A DNA stretch of 64,000 bases from Lachnospiraceae bacterium EP-SM-12S-S03 (GCA_020540725.1 JAJBSL010000001.1:62001-126000), one strand, 5' to 3'; counted from the first letter of the stretch, positions 43,037-53,031 are shown. Notes: generated by a model from the letters alone, not told the origin. Made by a program: numbers and translations.

Positions 43037-45604
43037 TTATTTACGTCCGCAGCACTGTTTATATTTCTTGCCGCTTCCGCATGGACATGGGTCATTCGGA
43101 TATACTTTCTTCTCTTCACGCTTCTTCGGAGCGTTGACTGCACTGTCATCTTTGTTGGTTCCTGTCACCTTGGCAACCTGCTCTCTTTCCACTTTCTGCT
43201 CCAGTTTAATATGAAGAAGAAGTCTCACCGTATCCGCTGCAATCGCATTGGTCATGGCACCAAACATGTCATAGCCGAGCATCTTATATTCTACAAGTGG
43301 ATCTCTCTGGCCGTATGCCTGCAATCCAATACCCTGACGAAGCTGATCCATATCATCGATATGATCCATCCATTTTGCATCGATCACTTTCAAAAGAATG
43401 ACGCGTTCGATTTCACGTAAATGTTCTGCTTCAGGGAATTCTGCTTCTTTCGCCTCGTAAGCTTTGACTGCTCTTTCTTTCAATACATGTTTCAGTTCTT
43501 TCTGACGCATGTTCTTTGCTTCATCCGGTGTCACAAATGTCATCGGAATCGTTGCACAGATTTCCTGTTCCAAAGTTGCAAGATCCCATTCATCAGACTC
43601 AAGATCCGGTGAAATATTCGCATCTACTGTATTTTCCACGTATTCTGTAATCATATGGTAAATAGAATCGCGCATACTCTCTCCATCAAGTACACGTCTT
43701 CTTTCTTCGTAAATAATCTCTCTCTGCTCGTTCATAACCTGATCGTACTCGAGAAGATTTCTACGGATTCCGAAGTTATTATTCTCAATCTTCTTCTGCG
43801 CTTTTTCAATTGCATTAGAAAGCATCTTATGCTCAATCTGCTCTCCGTCTTCTACACCAAGTGTATTGAATACTCCCATCAGTTTTTCAGATCCGAATAG
43901 TCTCATCAGATCATCTTCCAACGAAATGTAGAATCTGGATTCTCCCGGGTCTCCCTGACGTCCGGAACGTCCACGGAGCTGATTATCAATACGTCTGGAT
44001 TCATGACGCTCTGTACCGATGATTTTAAGACCTCCGGCTTCTTTTGCAGCATCATCCAGCTTAATATCCGTACCACGGCCTGCCATATTTGTGGCGATCG
44101 TTACTGCACCATGCTGTCCTGCCTGCGCTACAATTTCCGCCTCCATCTCATGGAACTTGGCATTCAGCACATTATGCTGGATTCCTCTCTTCTTCAACAT
44201 CTTGCTCAGAAGTTCTGATGTCTCGATTGTGATCGTACCGACAAGAACCGGTTGTCCTTTCTCATGTGCTTTGATCACCTCGTCTACAACCGCGTGGAAT
44301 TTCTCGTCTTTTGTTTTATATACTGCGTCCTCCATATCCACTCTTTGCACAGGTCTGTTTGTCGGAATCTCAACAACATCCATTCCGTAAATATCACGGA
44401 ATTCCTTTTCCTCTGTGAGCGCAGTACCGGTCATACCGCTCTTCTTGTCAAATTTATTAAATAAATTCTGGAAAGTAATTGTTGCAAGCGTTTTACTTTC
44501 ACGTTTTACTTTCACATGTTCCTTCGCCTCAATGGCCTGATGAAGTCCGTCAGAATAACGGCGTCCCGGCATGATACGTCCTGTGAACTCATCAACGATC
44601 ATAACCTCACCTTCCGGAGTTACCACATAATCCTGATCGCGGAACATCAGATTGTGCGCTCTCAGCGCAAGAATGATATTATGCTGTACTTCTAAGTTCT
44701 CCGGATCTGCAAGATTTTCGATATGGAAGAATTTCTCTACCTTCTTCACACCATCTTCTGTCAGGCTGACATTCTTCTCTTTCTCATTTACAATAAAGTC
44801 ACCGGTCTCCTCGATTTCCTCACCCATAATGGCATTCATCTTGGAAAATTCACCGCTTGCTTCACCTTTTACAAGCTGTCTTGCAAGAATATCACAAGCT
44901 TCATATAGTTTTGTAGATTTTCCGCTCTGTCCTGATATGATAAGCGGTGTTCTCGCCTCATCAATAAGAACGGAGTCCACCTCATCGATGATCGCATAGT
45001 GAAGTCCACGCTGCACAAGCTGTTCTTTGTAAATCACCATGTTATCTCTCAGATAATCGAATCCCAATTCATTGTTTGTCACATATGTAATATCGCAATT
45101 GTATGCCTCACGACGTTCGTCGTTGTCCATCGAGTTCAGAACAACGCCCACCTTCAATCCCAGAAACTCATGGATTCTTCCCATCCACTCCGCATCACGC
45201 TTTGCCAGGTAATCATTGACTGTTACAATATGAACCCCTTTTCCATCCAATGCATTTAAGTATGCTGGCGCTGTAGACACTAACGTCTTACCTTCACCTG
45301 TCTTCATCTCGGAAATACGTCCCTGATGAAGAATAATTCCACCGATCAACTGTACACGGAAATGTCTCATATTAAGGACACGAGAAGATGCTTCCCTTAC
45401 TACCGCAAATGCTTCCGGAAGAATATCATCCAAAGTTTCTCCTTTTGCAAGTCTTTCTTTAAATTCTCTTGTTTTATCTCTCAATTCTTCATCCGACAGT
45501 TTCTGCATTTGTGGCTCCAATGCCTCAATATGATCCACGATCGGATATATACGTTTTAATTCGTTCTCACTATGTGTACCGAAAATTTTCTCTAAAAAAC
45601 CCAT
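43037..45604 (-). CDS. secA: Preprotein translocase ATPase SecA
   Basis: The motor of Sec-dependent protein export, acting at the membrane with SecYEG. It has 855 residues. [11 protein letters not shown] (about 100) is Walker [18 protein letters not shown] (about 205) is the DEAD-type Walker B region, and [12 protein letters not shown] (about 520) is motif VI. The C-terminal zinc motif [13 protein letters not shown] is intact. AAGGAGAGG precedes the ATG. It is followed by prfB, the common Firmicutes order. Confidence 0.98.
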   Translation of the reverse strand: MGFLEKIFGTHSENELKRIYPIVDHIEALEPQMQKLSDEELRDKTREFKERLAKGETLDDILPEAFAVVREASSRVLNMRHFRVQLIGGIILHQGRISEMKTGEGKTLVSTAPAYLNALDGKGVHIVTVNDYLAKRDAEWMGRIHEFLGLKVGVVLNSMDNDERREAYNCDITYVTNNELGFDYLRDNMVIYKEQLVQRGLHYAIIDEVDSVLIDEARTPLIISGQSGKSTKLYEACDILARQLVKGEASGEFSKMNAIMGEEIEETGDFIVNEKEKNVSLTEDGVKKVEKFFHIENLADPENLEVQHNIILALRAHNLMFRDQDYVVTPEGEVMIVDEFTGRIMPGRRYSDGLHQAIEAKEHVKVKRESKTLATITFQNLFNKFDKKSGMTGTALTEEKEFRDIYGMDVVEIPTNRPVQRVDMEDAVYKTKDEKFHAVVDEVIKAHEKGQPVLVGTITIETSELLSKMLKKRGIQHNVLNAKFHEMEAEIVAQAGQHGAVTIATNMAGRGTDIKLDDAAKEAGGLKIIGTERHESRRIDNQLRGRSGRQGDPGESRFYISLEDDLMRLFGSEKLMGVFNTLGVEDGEQIEHKMLSNAIEKAQKKIENNNFGIRRNLLEYDQVMNEQREIIYEERRRVLDGESMRDSIYHMITEYVENTVDANISPDLESDEWDLATLEQEICATIPMTFVTPDEAKNMRQKELKHVLKERAVKAYEAKEAEFPEAEHLREIERVILLKVIDAKWMDHIDDMDQLRQGIGLQAYGQRDPLVEYKMLGYDMFGAMTNAIAADTVRLLLHIKLEQKVEREQVAKVTGTNKDDSAVNAPKKREEKKVYPNDPCPCGSGKKYKQCCGRK

Positions 45605-45710
45605 ATTCCTCTCCTTATTTGAAAATTCAATAATCCAACCTATATTTTAGCATTATCCCCCTGTCAGTTCAACCACTTTCTCCCACAAATGTCTTTACGA
45701 CAAATACATT

Positions 45711-45745
45711 TAAAAAGAGAGAGTTCGTATGGAACCCTCCCTCTT
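45711..45745 (-). terminator. Terminator after the dapA-dapB-lipoprotein unit
   Basis: On the minus strand AGAGGGAG-gg-GTTC and GAACTCTCTCT form about 11 pairs with a two-base bulge and are followed by TTTTTAAATG. It lies just past the lipoprotein stop and before secA. Confidence 0.8.
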
Positions 45746-45751
45746 CTGAAA

Positions 45752-46129
45752 CTATTGCCCTGCTTTCCCATTATTTGCTGAACCGGCATGGTTTGCAGTA
45801 TCCGTACGATTTGTCTCATTTCCATCTACCACATCTTCCACACCATCCACAACATCACGCACTCCGTTGTCAATCCCTCTGCCTACATCCTCCAGTACTC
45901 CATCGTTATCCGTGTTGTTGCTGTCTGTATTATTTCTGTCTGCATTGTTTTTGTCTACGTTATTTTTGTCTACGTTATTTTTGTCTACGTTGTTTTTGTC
46001 CGTGTTGTTTCCTTCCGTGGCATCATTCACAGCATTTTGATCCGCAGTATCATTCGTACCGCATGCTGTCATTCCAAAAAGTACCCCTACGCACAACAAA
46101 GCCAAAAGAGTCTTCTTTAACTGTCTCAT
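45752..46129 (-). CDS. Asn-rich repeat lipoprotein, unknown function
   Basis: A 125-residue exported protein: start MRQLKKTLLALLCVG with lipobox FGMTAC (Cys 23), start chosen for GGGAGAG 6 bases upstream. The mature part has seven tandem five-residue units (KNNVD, KNNAD, RNNTD, SNNTD types, about residues 40-75) and then a segment GVLEDVGRGIDNGVRDVVDG, seen in small clostridial lipoproteins. The repeats suggest a flexible spacer through the cell wall. It lies 113 bp after dapB and before the terminator. Confidence 0.75.
   Translation of the reverse strand: MRQLKKTLLALLCVGVLFGMTACGTNDTADQNAVNDATEGNNTDKNNVDKNNVDKNNVDKNNADRNNTDSNNTDNDGVLEDVGRGIDNGVRDVVDGVEDVVDGNETNRTDTANHAGSANNGKAGQ
45906..46010 (-). 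repeat. 15-bp tandem repeat inside the lipoprotein gene
   Basis: Seven units of 15 bp with consensus TTGTCTACGTTATTT on the plus strand; the middle three are identical or differ at one base. Each encodes five residues (x-NN-x-D), so gain or loss of units keeps frame. Such arrays can vary in length between strains. Confidence 0.85.
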
Positions 46130-46242
46130 CTTTTCTCTCCCTTTCTTTCCATATATCATTAAATAAGAATTGCTTCTTGCTAATAATATCCGCAAAATCC
46201 AACATTCTATTCAATAAGGAAGGAAAGGAATTTTTTTCCATT

Positions 46243-47001
46243 TTATAATCCGATCACATCGCCCATATCATACATTCCCGCCGGCTTATCCGCCAGAAAC
46301 TTTGCAGCCTCCACTGCGCCTTTGGCAAATACGGTTCTGGAATACGCAGTATGTTTAAATTCAATCACTTCGTCCGTTCCGGCAAAAATCACTTCATGTT
46401 CTCCTACAATCGTTCCGCCGCGGACTGCCGCAATTCCGATTTCCTTTTTTTCACGCTTTTTACGTTCTTTGCTCCGGTCATAATTATACGCATATTCATG
46501 ATTCAGTGCATCGTTCACAGAATCTGCCAATGCTAAAGCCGTTCCGCTTGGTGCGTCCAGTTTCTGGTTATGATGTTTTTCAATCAATTCTATATCAAAT
46601 CCGGAAGGCGCCAGAACTTTCGCCGCATCCTGCAAAAGTTTCATCAAAAGATTGATTCCAAGAGACATATTGGCAGAGCGAAGCACTGCTGTTGTTTTCG
46701 CTGTCTCTTCTACTTTTTCCAACTGTTCCTCTGATAATCCTGTTGTACAAAGAACAACCGGGAGTTTATGGCTTGCACAATAATCAAGAAGTCCATCTAC
46801 TGCCGCTGCATTGGAAAAATCCACAACCACATCCGCATTTTCCCCGCACTTTTCTATACTTTCAAATACCGGATAGTCATTCGGTATTCCCGTATATGCA
46901 TCCACTCCTGCCACAATCTCCACATTCTCATCTTTGCTTACAAGACCTGTAATCACCCGGCCCATTTTACCATTGCAGCCGTGCATTATCACCTTCACCA
47001 T
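46243..47001 (-). CDS. dapB: 4-hydroxy-tetrahydrodipicolinate reductase
   Basis: NAD(P)H-dependent reductase in lysine and diaminopimelate synthesis. It has 252 residues: nucleotide motif GCNGKMGRVI at residue 8, family signature EKHHNQKLDAPSGTAL (about 140-155, with the catalytic His/Lys region) and a C-terminal substrate domain. GAGGAAAA precedes the ATG. It begins 22 bp after dapA and is therefore also under the lysine riboswitch upstream of dapA. Confidence 0.97.
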   Translation of the reverse strand: MVKVIMHGCNGKMGRVITGLVSKDENVEIVAGVDAYTGIPNDYPVFESIEKCGENADVVVDFSNAAAVDGLLDYCASHKLPVVLCTTGLSEEQLEKVEETAKTTAVLRSANMSLGINLLMKLLQDAAKVLAPSGFDIELIEKHHNQKLDAPSGTALALADSVNDALNHEYAYNYDRSKERKKREKKEIGIAAVRGGTIVGEHEVIFAGTDEVIEFKHTAYSRTVFAKGAVEAAKFLADKPAGMYDMGDVIGL

Positions 47002-47023
47002 CGTCTTTTCCTCTTTCCTTTTA

Positions 47024-47914
47024 TTATGCCAATTTTATTCCGAAGTCTCTCATTGCTTTTGCAAGTTTTTCTTCATTTGCTTTCGAAAGTTCTGTCAGCG
47101 GCATTCTCAAACCTCCGACTTCCATCCCCATTAACGCGGCCGCCTTTTTCACCGGAATCGGGTTCACTTCTGAGAATAGTGCATCGACTAACGGCAGTGC
47201 ACGAAGCTGAATCTCGCAACTTCCTTTCACATCGCCCGCAAAAAATTTTGCACAGATGTCATGCGTTTCCTCCGGCGCCACATTCGCAAGAACAGAAATG
47301 ACTCCTTTACCTCCCAAAGATAAAATCGGTACGATCTGGTCATCATTTCCCGAATACAGATCAATATTCCCATCCGTATACTGCATCACTTTCGCAATCT
47401 GTGAGATGTTTCCCGACGCTTCTTTTATTCCCACAATATTATCCACATCTTTCACAAGTTTTGCCGCTGTCTCCGGAAGAATATTGCATCCTGTCCGGCT
47501 TGCCACATTATACATGATGATGGGAGCTTTTGCCTCATTCGCAATGGCCATGTAATGTGCCATAAGTCCCTGTTGTGTTGCCTTATTATAATAAGGTGTT
47601 ACAACAAGCAGTCCATCCACTCCGTACTCCGCCGCCTCTTTTGACATCTGTGCCGCCGTACGCGTACAGTTAGAACCCGTTCCTGCAATGACCGGAATCC
47701 TTCCCTTCGCGAACTCCACAGTTCTCTTAATACAAATCATATGTTCCTCTTCTGTCAAAGTGGACGCTTCTCCAGTCGTACCACAGATAATGATGCTGTC
47801 TGTACTATGCGCACAATGATACTCCACCAGCTCATTCAGCTTGTCATAATTCACACTTCCATCTTCATGAAACGGTGTAATAAGCGCAACTCCTGAACCT
47901 GTAAAAATAGCCAT
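47024..47914 (-). CDS. dapA: 4-hydroxy-tetrahydrodipicolinate synthase
   Basis: Condenses pyruvate with aspartate semialdehyde, the branch point to lysine. It has 296 residues of TIM-barrel fold with GTTGEASTLTEEEH (about 45), the Tyr in YNVASRTG (about 135) and the Schiff-base Lys in VGIKEASGN (about 163). I start at ATG 47914, 8 bases after AGGAGG; the TTG two codons before is too close. It is first behind the lysine riboswitch and terminator, so transcription falls when lysine is plentiful. Confidence 0.97.
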   Translation of the reverse strand: MAIFTGSGVALITPFHEDGSVNYDKLNELVEYHCAHSTDSIIICGTTGEASTLTEEEHMICIKRTVEFAKGRIPVIAGTGSNCTRTAAQMSKEAAEYGVDGLLVVTPYYNKATQQGLMAHYMAIANEAKAPIIMYNVASRTGCNILPETAAKLVKDVDNIVGIKEASGNISQIAKVMQYTDGNIDLYSGNDDQIVPILSLGGKGVISVLANVAPEETHDICAKFFAGDVKGSCEIQLRALPLVDALFSEVNPIPVKKAAALMGMEVGGLRMPLTELSKANEEKLAKAMRDFGIKLA

Positions 47915-47940
47915 ATCCAATCCCTCCTGATAATAAAATC

Positions 47941-47965
47941 CATCCCAATCAAAGATTTGACTGGG
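47941..47965 (-). other. Second hairpin in the dapA leader
   Basis: On the minus strand TCCCAGTCAAA and TTTGATTGGGA form an 11-pair stem (one G-U pair) between the riboswitch terminator and the dapA ribosome binding site. It may stabilise the mRNA; the function is not known. Confidence 0.5.
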
Positions 47966-47973
47966 AAAAACAG

Positions 47974-48005
47974 AAAAATAATAGAGGCGAGAAATTTCGC
48001 CTCTA
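47974..48005 (-). terminator. Riboswitch-controlled terminator before dapA
   Basis: On the minus strand TAGAGGCGA and TCGCCTCTA form a perfect 9-bp stem (47982-48005) followed by TTATTTTTC. It lies between the lysine aptamer and dapA, where lysine binding would favour its formation. Confidence 0.9.
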
Positions 48006-48045
48006 AGAATCTGATCATGTATTCTAATTCTACATCTTCCATCTT

Positions 48046-48212
48046 AGATAGCGCTCCGCCGGATAACCGTCGGCAGTCATGCAGCTTTTAACTGCATGCC
48101 CAGAATCATAAGTCTCAGGTACTATGATCCTTCGGCGTCATTCCCTTTCAACTGCCCTTACCTATTCCTGAAATATCAGACAGTCTACTGATGAAAAACG
48201 CAACCTCTATCT
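48046..48212 (-). ncRNA. Lysine riboswitch (L-box) aptamer
   Basis: The minus strand carries the conserved L-box blocks in order: the P1 arm AGATAG then AGGTTGCG, a helix ending GTAAGGGCAGTTG, the diagnostic GACGCCGAAGG, then CTGGGCATGCAG, CTGCCGACGG, CCGGCGGAGCGC and the closing P1 arm CTATCT. P1 arms pair at 48207-48212 and 48046-48051. It precedes a terminator and dapA, the expected target. Confidence 0.95.
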
Positions 48213-48235
48213 TTCTGTTATGTATTTTTACACAC

Positions 48236-48264
48236 ATAATATCATTTCACTTTTTGATTGTCAA
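48236..48264 (-). promoter_or_regulatory. Sigma-A promoter of the dapA leader
   Basis: On the minus strand TTGACA (48264-48259), a 17-bp spacer and TATTAT (48241-48236) give a near-consensus promoter about 20 bp before the riboswitch aptamer. It starts just after the end of the SSB-like gene. Confidence 0.88.
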
Positions 48265-48278
48265 CGGATATCCTGAGA

Positions 48279-48908
48279 TTATTCTTCCACGCATTCCAGT
48301 TTACTTACTGACACTTCATAAGCAACACGTTTTTCCGTTTCAGTCTCCGTAAGCTTTTTCACATATTCTCTGCTTTGAATTCTTCCGAATATCTGCACAT
48401 GTTCTCCCACTTCAAAATTCGATGCATATCTTGCATTTCTTCCCCAACAGATGCAAGGAATGTAATCGGATTTCCCATATGGGCGGTTCACCGCCAAAAG
48501 CAGGTCCGCAATTTCTCTTCCGAGAGGCGTCTTTCTATAGATTGGCGCCTTACAGATATATCCATCCAACATAATATTATTTGTTTTGGCTCCATCCAGT
48601 TCCTCCTCCACAAAAGATACTTCTCTCACAAACACAGAGAGCACCAGACGGTTTTTATATTCTTCATGCTTATTGTAAGAACGGAATTGTCCGTTTACCG
48701 TAATATACTCTCCCCTGTAATCCTGTGTCACATCAATGAGTCTTTCCGAGATCATCAGCGGAATCCTATCATCTGAATTACTCAGTCTCTTCACAAGAAC
48801 CTCCACCATGTAAAAGCCTTCTCCAAATACCTCATGGCTGAATGTAAACTCTGATGCCACCTCTCCCATAATTGTAACTTGATTGTTTTCAATAATCTTA
48901 TCCGACAT
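48279..48908 (-). CDS. Single-strand DNA-binding-like (OB-fold) protein
   Basis: A 209-residue protein with two OB-fold-like halves: residues 5-95 (NQVTIMGEVASEF, YRGEYITVNGQFRSY) and 100-205 (NNIMLDGYICKAPIYRKTPL, then VEVGEHVQIFGRIQSREY-like). The second half has the PxxRxTPxG and strand pattern of SSB-like proteins. No acidic SSB tail (DDDxPF) is visible, so it is not the replicative SSB. I start at 48908 with GGGAG upstream. A role in plasmid, phage or repair DNA binding is possible. Confidence 0.78.
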   Translation of the reverse strand: MSDKIIENNQVTIMGEVASEFTFSHEVFGEGFYMVEVLVKRLSNSDDRIPLMISERLIDVTQDYRGEYITVNGQFRSYNKHEEYKNRLVLSVFVREVSFVEEELDGAKTNNIMLDGYICKAPIYRKTPLGREIADLLLAVNRPYGKSDYIPCICWGRNARYASNFEVGEHVQIFGRIQSREYVKKLTETETEKRVAYEVSVSKLECVEE

Positions 48909-49154
48909 TCTATGTAAATCTCCCTTCCTCTTCGTCGTATTTTTGTCTATACTATGTCTATTCCCCATTTTACCATTTCAGAATATTTTTGCACGCAAAA
49001 CCGTGCGTGTTATCTCGACACAATTCGGGTTTTACATGTTTTTTTGCACGAAAAGGGTTGTAATCTGCTGCCGAGGTTGATAAACTGTATAAGTTGTTGA
49101 AAAAATGAAACTGGGAAACATAAGTTATCAATATGAGAAAGAAGGTACCTTTAC

Positions 49155-50978
49155 ATGAAAATCCAGAGAGAAGATATAAGAAATATTGCAATCATCGCCC
49201 ACGTTGACCATGGTAAAACTACGCTTGTGGACGAACTCTTAAAACAAAGCGGTGTATTCCGCGAAAATCAGGACGTTGCAGACCGCGTCATGGATTCCAA
49301 TGACATTGAACGTGAACGTGGTATCACCATCCTGTCTAAGAACACTGCGGTGTATTACAAAAATACAAAAATCAATATCATCGATACACCGGGACATGCC
49401 GACTTCGGCGGTGAAGTGGAACGTGTCCTGAAAATGGTAAACGGAGTCATCCTTGTGGTAGATGCATTCGAAGGCGCAATGCCGCAGACAAAGTTTGTAT
49501 TGAGAAAAGCCTTGGAGCTGAATCTCCCGGTTATCGTATGTATCAATAAAATCGACCGCCCGGAGGCACGGCCTGACGAAGTAATCGATGAGGTTTTGGA
49601 GCTGTTCATGGATCTTGATGCCTCTGACGAGCAGCTTGATTGTCCGTTTGTCTACGCTTCTGCCAAAGCAGGACATGCCGTACTCGATCTTACCGAAGAT
49701 CCGAAAAACATGATTCCGCTTTTTGAAACTATTTTAGATTACATTCCTGCACCAGAGGGTGATCCGGATGCCGACACGCAAGTTCTGATCAGCACCATCG
49801 ACTACAACGAATACGTTGGCCGTATCGGTGTCGGAAAAGTAGACAACGGCAAAATCGCCGTGAATCAGGATATGGTTGTTGTAAATGAACACGAACCTGA
49901 TAAGAAGAAAAAAGTAAAAATCAGCAAGCTCTATGAGTTTGACGGGTTAAATAAAGTAGAAGTGAAAGAAGCCGGCATTGGTTCCATTGTTGCCATTTCA
50001 GGTATCTCTGACATCGCAATCGGAGACACTCTCTGTTCTCCTGAAAATCCGGTAGCCATTCCGTTCCAGAAGATTTCAGAACCTACTATCGCTATGCAGT
50101 TTATTGTAAATGATAGCCCATTTGCGGGACAGGAGGGAAAATATGTAACTTCCCGCCATCTAAGAGATCGTCTCTTCCGCGAGTTAAATACAGATGTCAG
50201 CCTCCGTGTAGAAGAATCCGAGAACACAGACAGTTTCAAAGTATCTGGTCGTGGAGAACTGCATTTATCCGTGCTAATAGAGAATATGCGTCGCGAAGGC
50301 TACGAATTCGCAGTAAGCAAAGCAGAAGTTCTCTATAAAAAAGATGAAAAAGGCAAACTTCTCGAACCGATAGAAATCGCTTACATCGATGTACCAGATG
50401 AATTTACCGGAACCGTCATTGACAAACTGAGTCAGAGAAAAGGTGAGCTTTCTGCAATGAATGCTTCCAGCGGTGGATATACAAGACTTGAATTCTCCAT
50501 CCCTTCCAGGGGACTGATTGGATACCGCGGAGAATTTATGACCGATACAAAAGGAAACGGAATTCTGAACACAGCTTTCGATGGTTATGCACCATATAAG
50601 GGAGATTTCCAGTACCGGAAACAAGGATCTCTTATCGCCTTTGAAACAGGAGAATCTGTTACTTACGGTCTTTTCAGTGCGCAAGAACGTGGTACACTTT
50701 TCATCGGACCGGGCGAAAAAGTATATGCCGGCATGGTCGTAGGACAGAACGGTAAAACAGAGGATATCGAGCTAAACGTATGTAAAACAAAGCACCTTAC
50801 CAATACACGTTCCTCCGGCGCAGATGATGCGTTAAAACTCACTACACCACGCACATTAAGCCTGGAAGAAGCATTGGATTTCATTGATACAGATGAACTT
50901 TTGGAAGTCACACCGAAAAATCTGCGTATCCGCAAGAAAATACTGGATTCAAAGATGCGCAAAAGAAACGCAAAATAG
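49155..50978 (+). CDS. typA: GTPase TypA/BipA
   Basis: A 607-residue translational GTPase of the EF-G group that works on ribosome assembly and stress adaptation. G1 AHVDHGKTTLVDE (about 15), G2 RERGITI, G3 DTPGHADFGG and G4 NKIDRPEARP are present, then the domain 2 barrel, domains III and V, and the BipA-specific C-terminal domain (about 500-607). AAGG lies 10 bases before the ATG. A plausible promoter TTGTAA, 17 bp, TAAACT lies at about 49059-49090. Monocistronic or followed by the PsiE-like gene 66 bp on. Confidence 0.97.
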   Translation: MKIQREDIRNIAIIAHVDHGKTTLVDELLKQSGVFRENQDVADRVMDSNDIERERGITILSKNTAVYYKNTKINIIDTPGHADFGGEVERVLKMVNGVILVVDAFEGAMPQTKFVLRKALELNLPVIVCINKIDRPEARPDEVIDEVLELFMDLDASDEQLDCPFVYASAKAGHAVLDLTEDPKNMIPLFETILDYIPAPEGDPDADTQVLISTIDYNEYVGRIGVGKVDNGKIAVNQDMVVVNEHEPDKKKKVKISKLYEFDGLNKVEVKEAGIGSIVAISGISDIAIGDTLCSPENPVAIPFQKISEPTIAMQFIVNDSPFAGQEGKYVTSRHLRDRLFRELNTDVSLRVEESENTDSFKVSGRGELHLSVLIENMRREGYEFAVSKAEVLYKKDEKGKLLEPIEIAYIDVPDEFTGTVIDKLSQRKGELSAMNASSGGYTRLEFSIPSRGLIGYRGEFMTDTKGNGILNTAFDGYAPYKGDFQYRKQGSLIAFETGESVTYGLFSAQERGTLFIGPGEKVYAGMVVGQNGKTEDIELNVCKTKHLTNTRSSGADDALKLTTPRTLSLEEALDFIDTDELLEVTPKNLRIRKKILDSKMRKRNAK

Positions 50979-51044
50979 CAGATATTTCTTTACACTGTTC
51001 TTTCTTTTATGTACAATAATAGAAAAAGAACAGAAGGAGAATTT

Positions 51045-51665
51045 ATGCTAAGATACGCTACCGCCACTTTGAAAAAACTTGCAGCCATCATGGAAGTAGT
51101 CATTGCTTTCATGCTCGCCATCGGAATTATTTTATTGTCAGCCCGTCTTGCAGGAGGTCTGATCCATATTCCGAACCTGGATGTATATCCGAATTACGAA
51201 GATTTACTGGAGACATGTTTCAACCTGATTATCGGTGTGGAACTGATCCGTATGGTTTATATCCATACACCGGAAACTGTGTTTGAAGTTCTTCTCTTTG
51301 CAATTGCAAGGCAGGTCATCATCGACCACAGTTCACCAATAAACAGTTTGATTGGTGTAATTGCAATCGCCGTACTGTTTGCCACAAGAAAGTATCTGTT
51401 TGTAGAGTTTGATGAGGCCGAGAAGATTATCTTCCGCGCCAACCAGAAAGTATTTCTTGTCAACAAATTAATTCGTATCCATATTCCTTATCAGGACGGT
51501 GACACTTTAAAAGATGTCATCATCCGTCAGCTCAACGAATATCACGAAGAGATCGGCGTCGGTGCATGTGCATACTTTGGTACTTTTGGACTTCGGGTTG
51601 CAAAAATGAATAAGGGTGAAATTTCCCGTGTAGAAGTGATCAAATCTATCATTCAACATCCTTAG
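51045..51665 (+). CDS. PsiE-like membrane protein with a C-terminal soluble domain
   Basis: A 206-residue protein: four likely transmembrane helices (about 12-36, 52-72, 78-95, 98-116) resembling the phosphate-starvation PsiE membrane domain, followed by a cytosolic domain (about 120-206) similar in outline to the transporter-associated domain of CorC/HlyC proteins. I start at MLRYATATL (51045), with AAGGAG 5 bases upstream. It ends before a strong terminator and follows typA. The function is unknown; the fusion of these two modules is a curiosity. Confidence 0.7.
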   Translation: MLRYATATLKKLAAIMEVVIAFMLAIGIILLSARLAGGLIHIPNLDVYPNYEDLLETCFNLIIGVELIRMVYIHTPETVFEVLLFAIARQVIIDHSSPINSLIGVIAIAVLFATRKYLFVEFDEAEKIIFRANQKVFLVNKLIRIHIPYQDGDTLKDVIIRQLNEYHEEIGVGACAYFGTFGLRVAKMNKGEISRVEVIKSIIQHP

Positions 51666-51716
51666 TATGATCTGTGCTGCACTGTGCCCTTCATCCATAC
51701 GATGAGTAATATAAAT

Positions 51717-51760
51717 AGAGTATGTTTGATTTTCCATATCCAAACATACTCTATTTTTCC
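51717..51760 (+). terminator. Strong terminator after typA and the PsiE-like gene
   Basis: AGAGTATGTTTG (51717-51728) and CAAACATACTCT (51741-51752) form a perfect 12-bp stem followed by ATTTTTCC. The complement may also serve the convergent aminotransferase gene. Confidence 0.9.
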
Positions 51761-51799
51761 TAATATTTTATAAAAACGTTCCCGTATTTTACCGGAAAA

Positions 51800-53008
51800 T
51801 TATGTATTTTGGAATACATGCTTATTCAATCGCTCCAACGCTTCCTGTACTCTTGTAAATGGTAACGCAAGGTTCATACGGATAGAATGCTCTCCATGGA
51901 ATGGTCTTCCATCCTGCCAGCCGACTCCTACTTTTTGTCCTGCTTTTAGTAAATCTCCCACCTCAGCATGATGCGCTTCACACCATTTTCTACAATCCAA
52001 AAACAACATATATGTTCCCTCTGGTTTACTTAACGTAACCCCATCAAAATTTTTCATAATAAAGTCATATGCATAATTTACATTTTCCGATAAAACATCT
52101 TGCAATTCATCTACCCATTCCATACCTTCCGAACTATATGCCCCTATTAATGCATACATAGATAACATATTTATGGAATTATAATGCGATTTACTGCTGC
52201 ATGCCCTTACACGATCACGCAAATAGGAATTATAAATAATATGGTAGCTTCCAATCAATCCGGCAAGATTGAATGTCTTGCTTGGTGCGTAAAGCGCGAT
52301 CACTCTATTTCTTGCATCTTCATTCACCGACTGTAACGGAATATGATGATGTCCATTCAGAACAATGTCTGACCAGATTTCATCACTAATCACAATGCAA
52401 TCATTATTACGATACACTTCCAGCGCCTTTTCCAGTTCCTCCTTTTCCCATACTCTTCCTGTTGGATTGTGCGGATTACAGAATACCGCAACATGAATTT
52501 TATTCTTTTTGATTTTTACATCCATGTCCTCATAATTCATTCTCCATACACCATCTTCATCTTGTTTCAAAGGGCTGTGCACAATTTTATACCCTGCATT
52601 TTGAATACTTCCTGTAAATCCAATATATGTAGGACTATGAACAAGGATAGCATCTCCCGGAGTTGCAAATGCATTTAGAGCAGAAACAACGCCACCTAAT
52701 ACACCATTTTCATATCCAATACATTCCTTTCTAAGCCCTTTTACTGCATTTCTTTTTTCTTGCCAATCCATAATTGCCTGATAATACTCATTCCTTGTTA
52801 TAAAATAACCAAAAGTTGGATGTGCCAATCGCTCTGCGACTGCTGATTGCACAGTAGGAACTGTTGCAAAATTCATATCTGCCACCCACATTGGAATAAA
52901 ATCAAACCCATCTTCCGGTGCCATAAGACCTGGAAACTTACCAACTGCATCCACTGCCATTGCATCTTTGCCACGACGATCGATTACTGATGTAAAATCA
53001 TACTTCAT
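51800..53008 (-). CDS. MalY/PatB-family pyridoxal-phosphate C-S lyase
   Basis: A 402-residue fold-type I PLP enzyme of the MalY/PatB group (cystathionine beta-lyase-like), which cleaves C-S bonds of cystathionine or S-conjugated cysteine to give a thiol, pyruvate and ammonia. The Schiff-base Lys is in LYAPSKTFNLAGL (about 235), with NPHNPTGRVW (about 165) and DEIWSDIVLNGHHH (about 200). I start at MKYDFTSVIDRRG (53008) with AAGGAAA upstream. It begins 23 bp after the last opp gene, so it appears to belong to the peptide-importer operon. Transamination is a less likely alternative. Confidence 0.9.
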   Translation of the reverse strand: MKYDFTSVIDRRGKDAMAVDAVGKFPGLMAPEDGFDFIPMWVADMNFATVPTVQSAVAERLAHPTFGYFITRNEYYQAIMDWQEKRNAVKGLRKECIGYENGVLGGVVSALNAFATPGDAILVHSPTYIGFTGSIQNAGYKIVHSPLKQDEDGVWRMNYEDMDVKIKKNKIHVAVFCNPHNPTGRVWEKEELEKALEVYRNNDCIVISDEIWSDIVLNGHHHIPLQSVNEDARNRVIALYAPSKTFNLAGLIGSYHIIYNSYLRDRVRACSSKSHYNSINMLSMYALIGAYSSEGMEWVDELQDVLSENVNYAYDFIMKNFDGVTLSKPEGTYMLFLDCRKWCEAHHAEVGDLLKAGQKVGVGWQDGRPFHGEHSIRMNLALPFTRVQEALERLNKHVFQNT

Positions 53009-53031
53009 AATTATTTTCCTTCTTTCTTTTC

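Noticed and set aside
45906..46010. CRISPR-like regular repeats
   Set aside because: The 15-bp units have no spacers and are codons of a lipoprotein.
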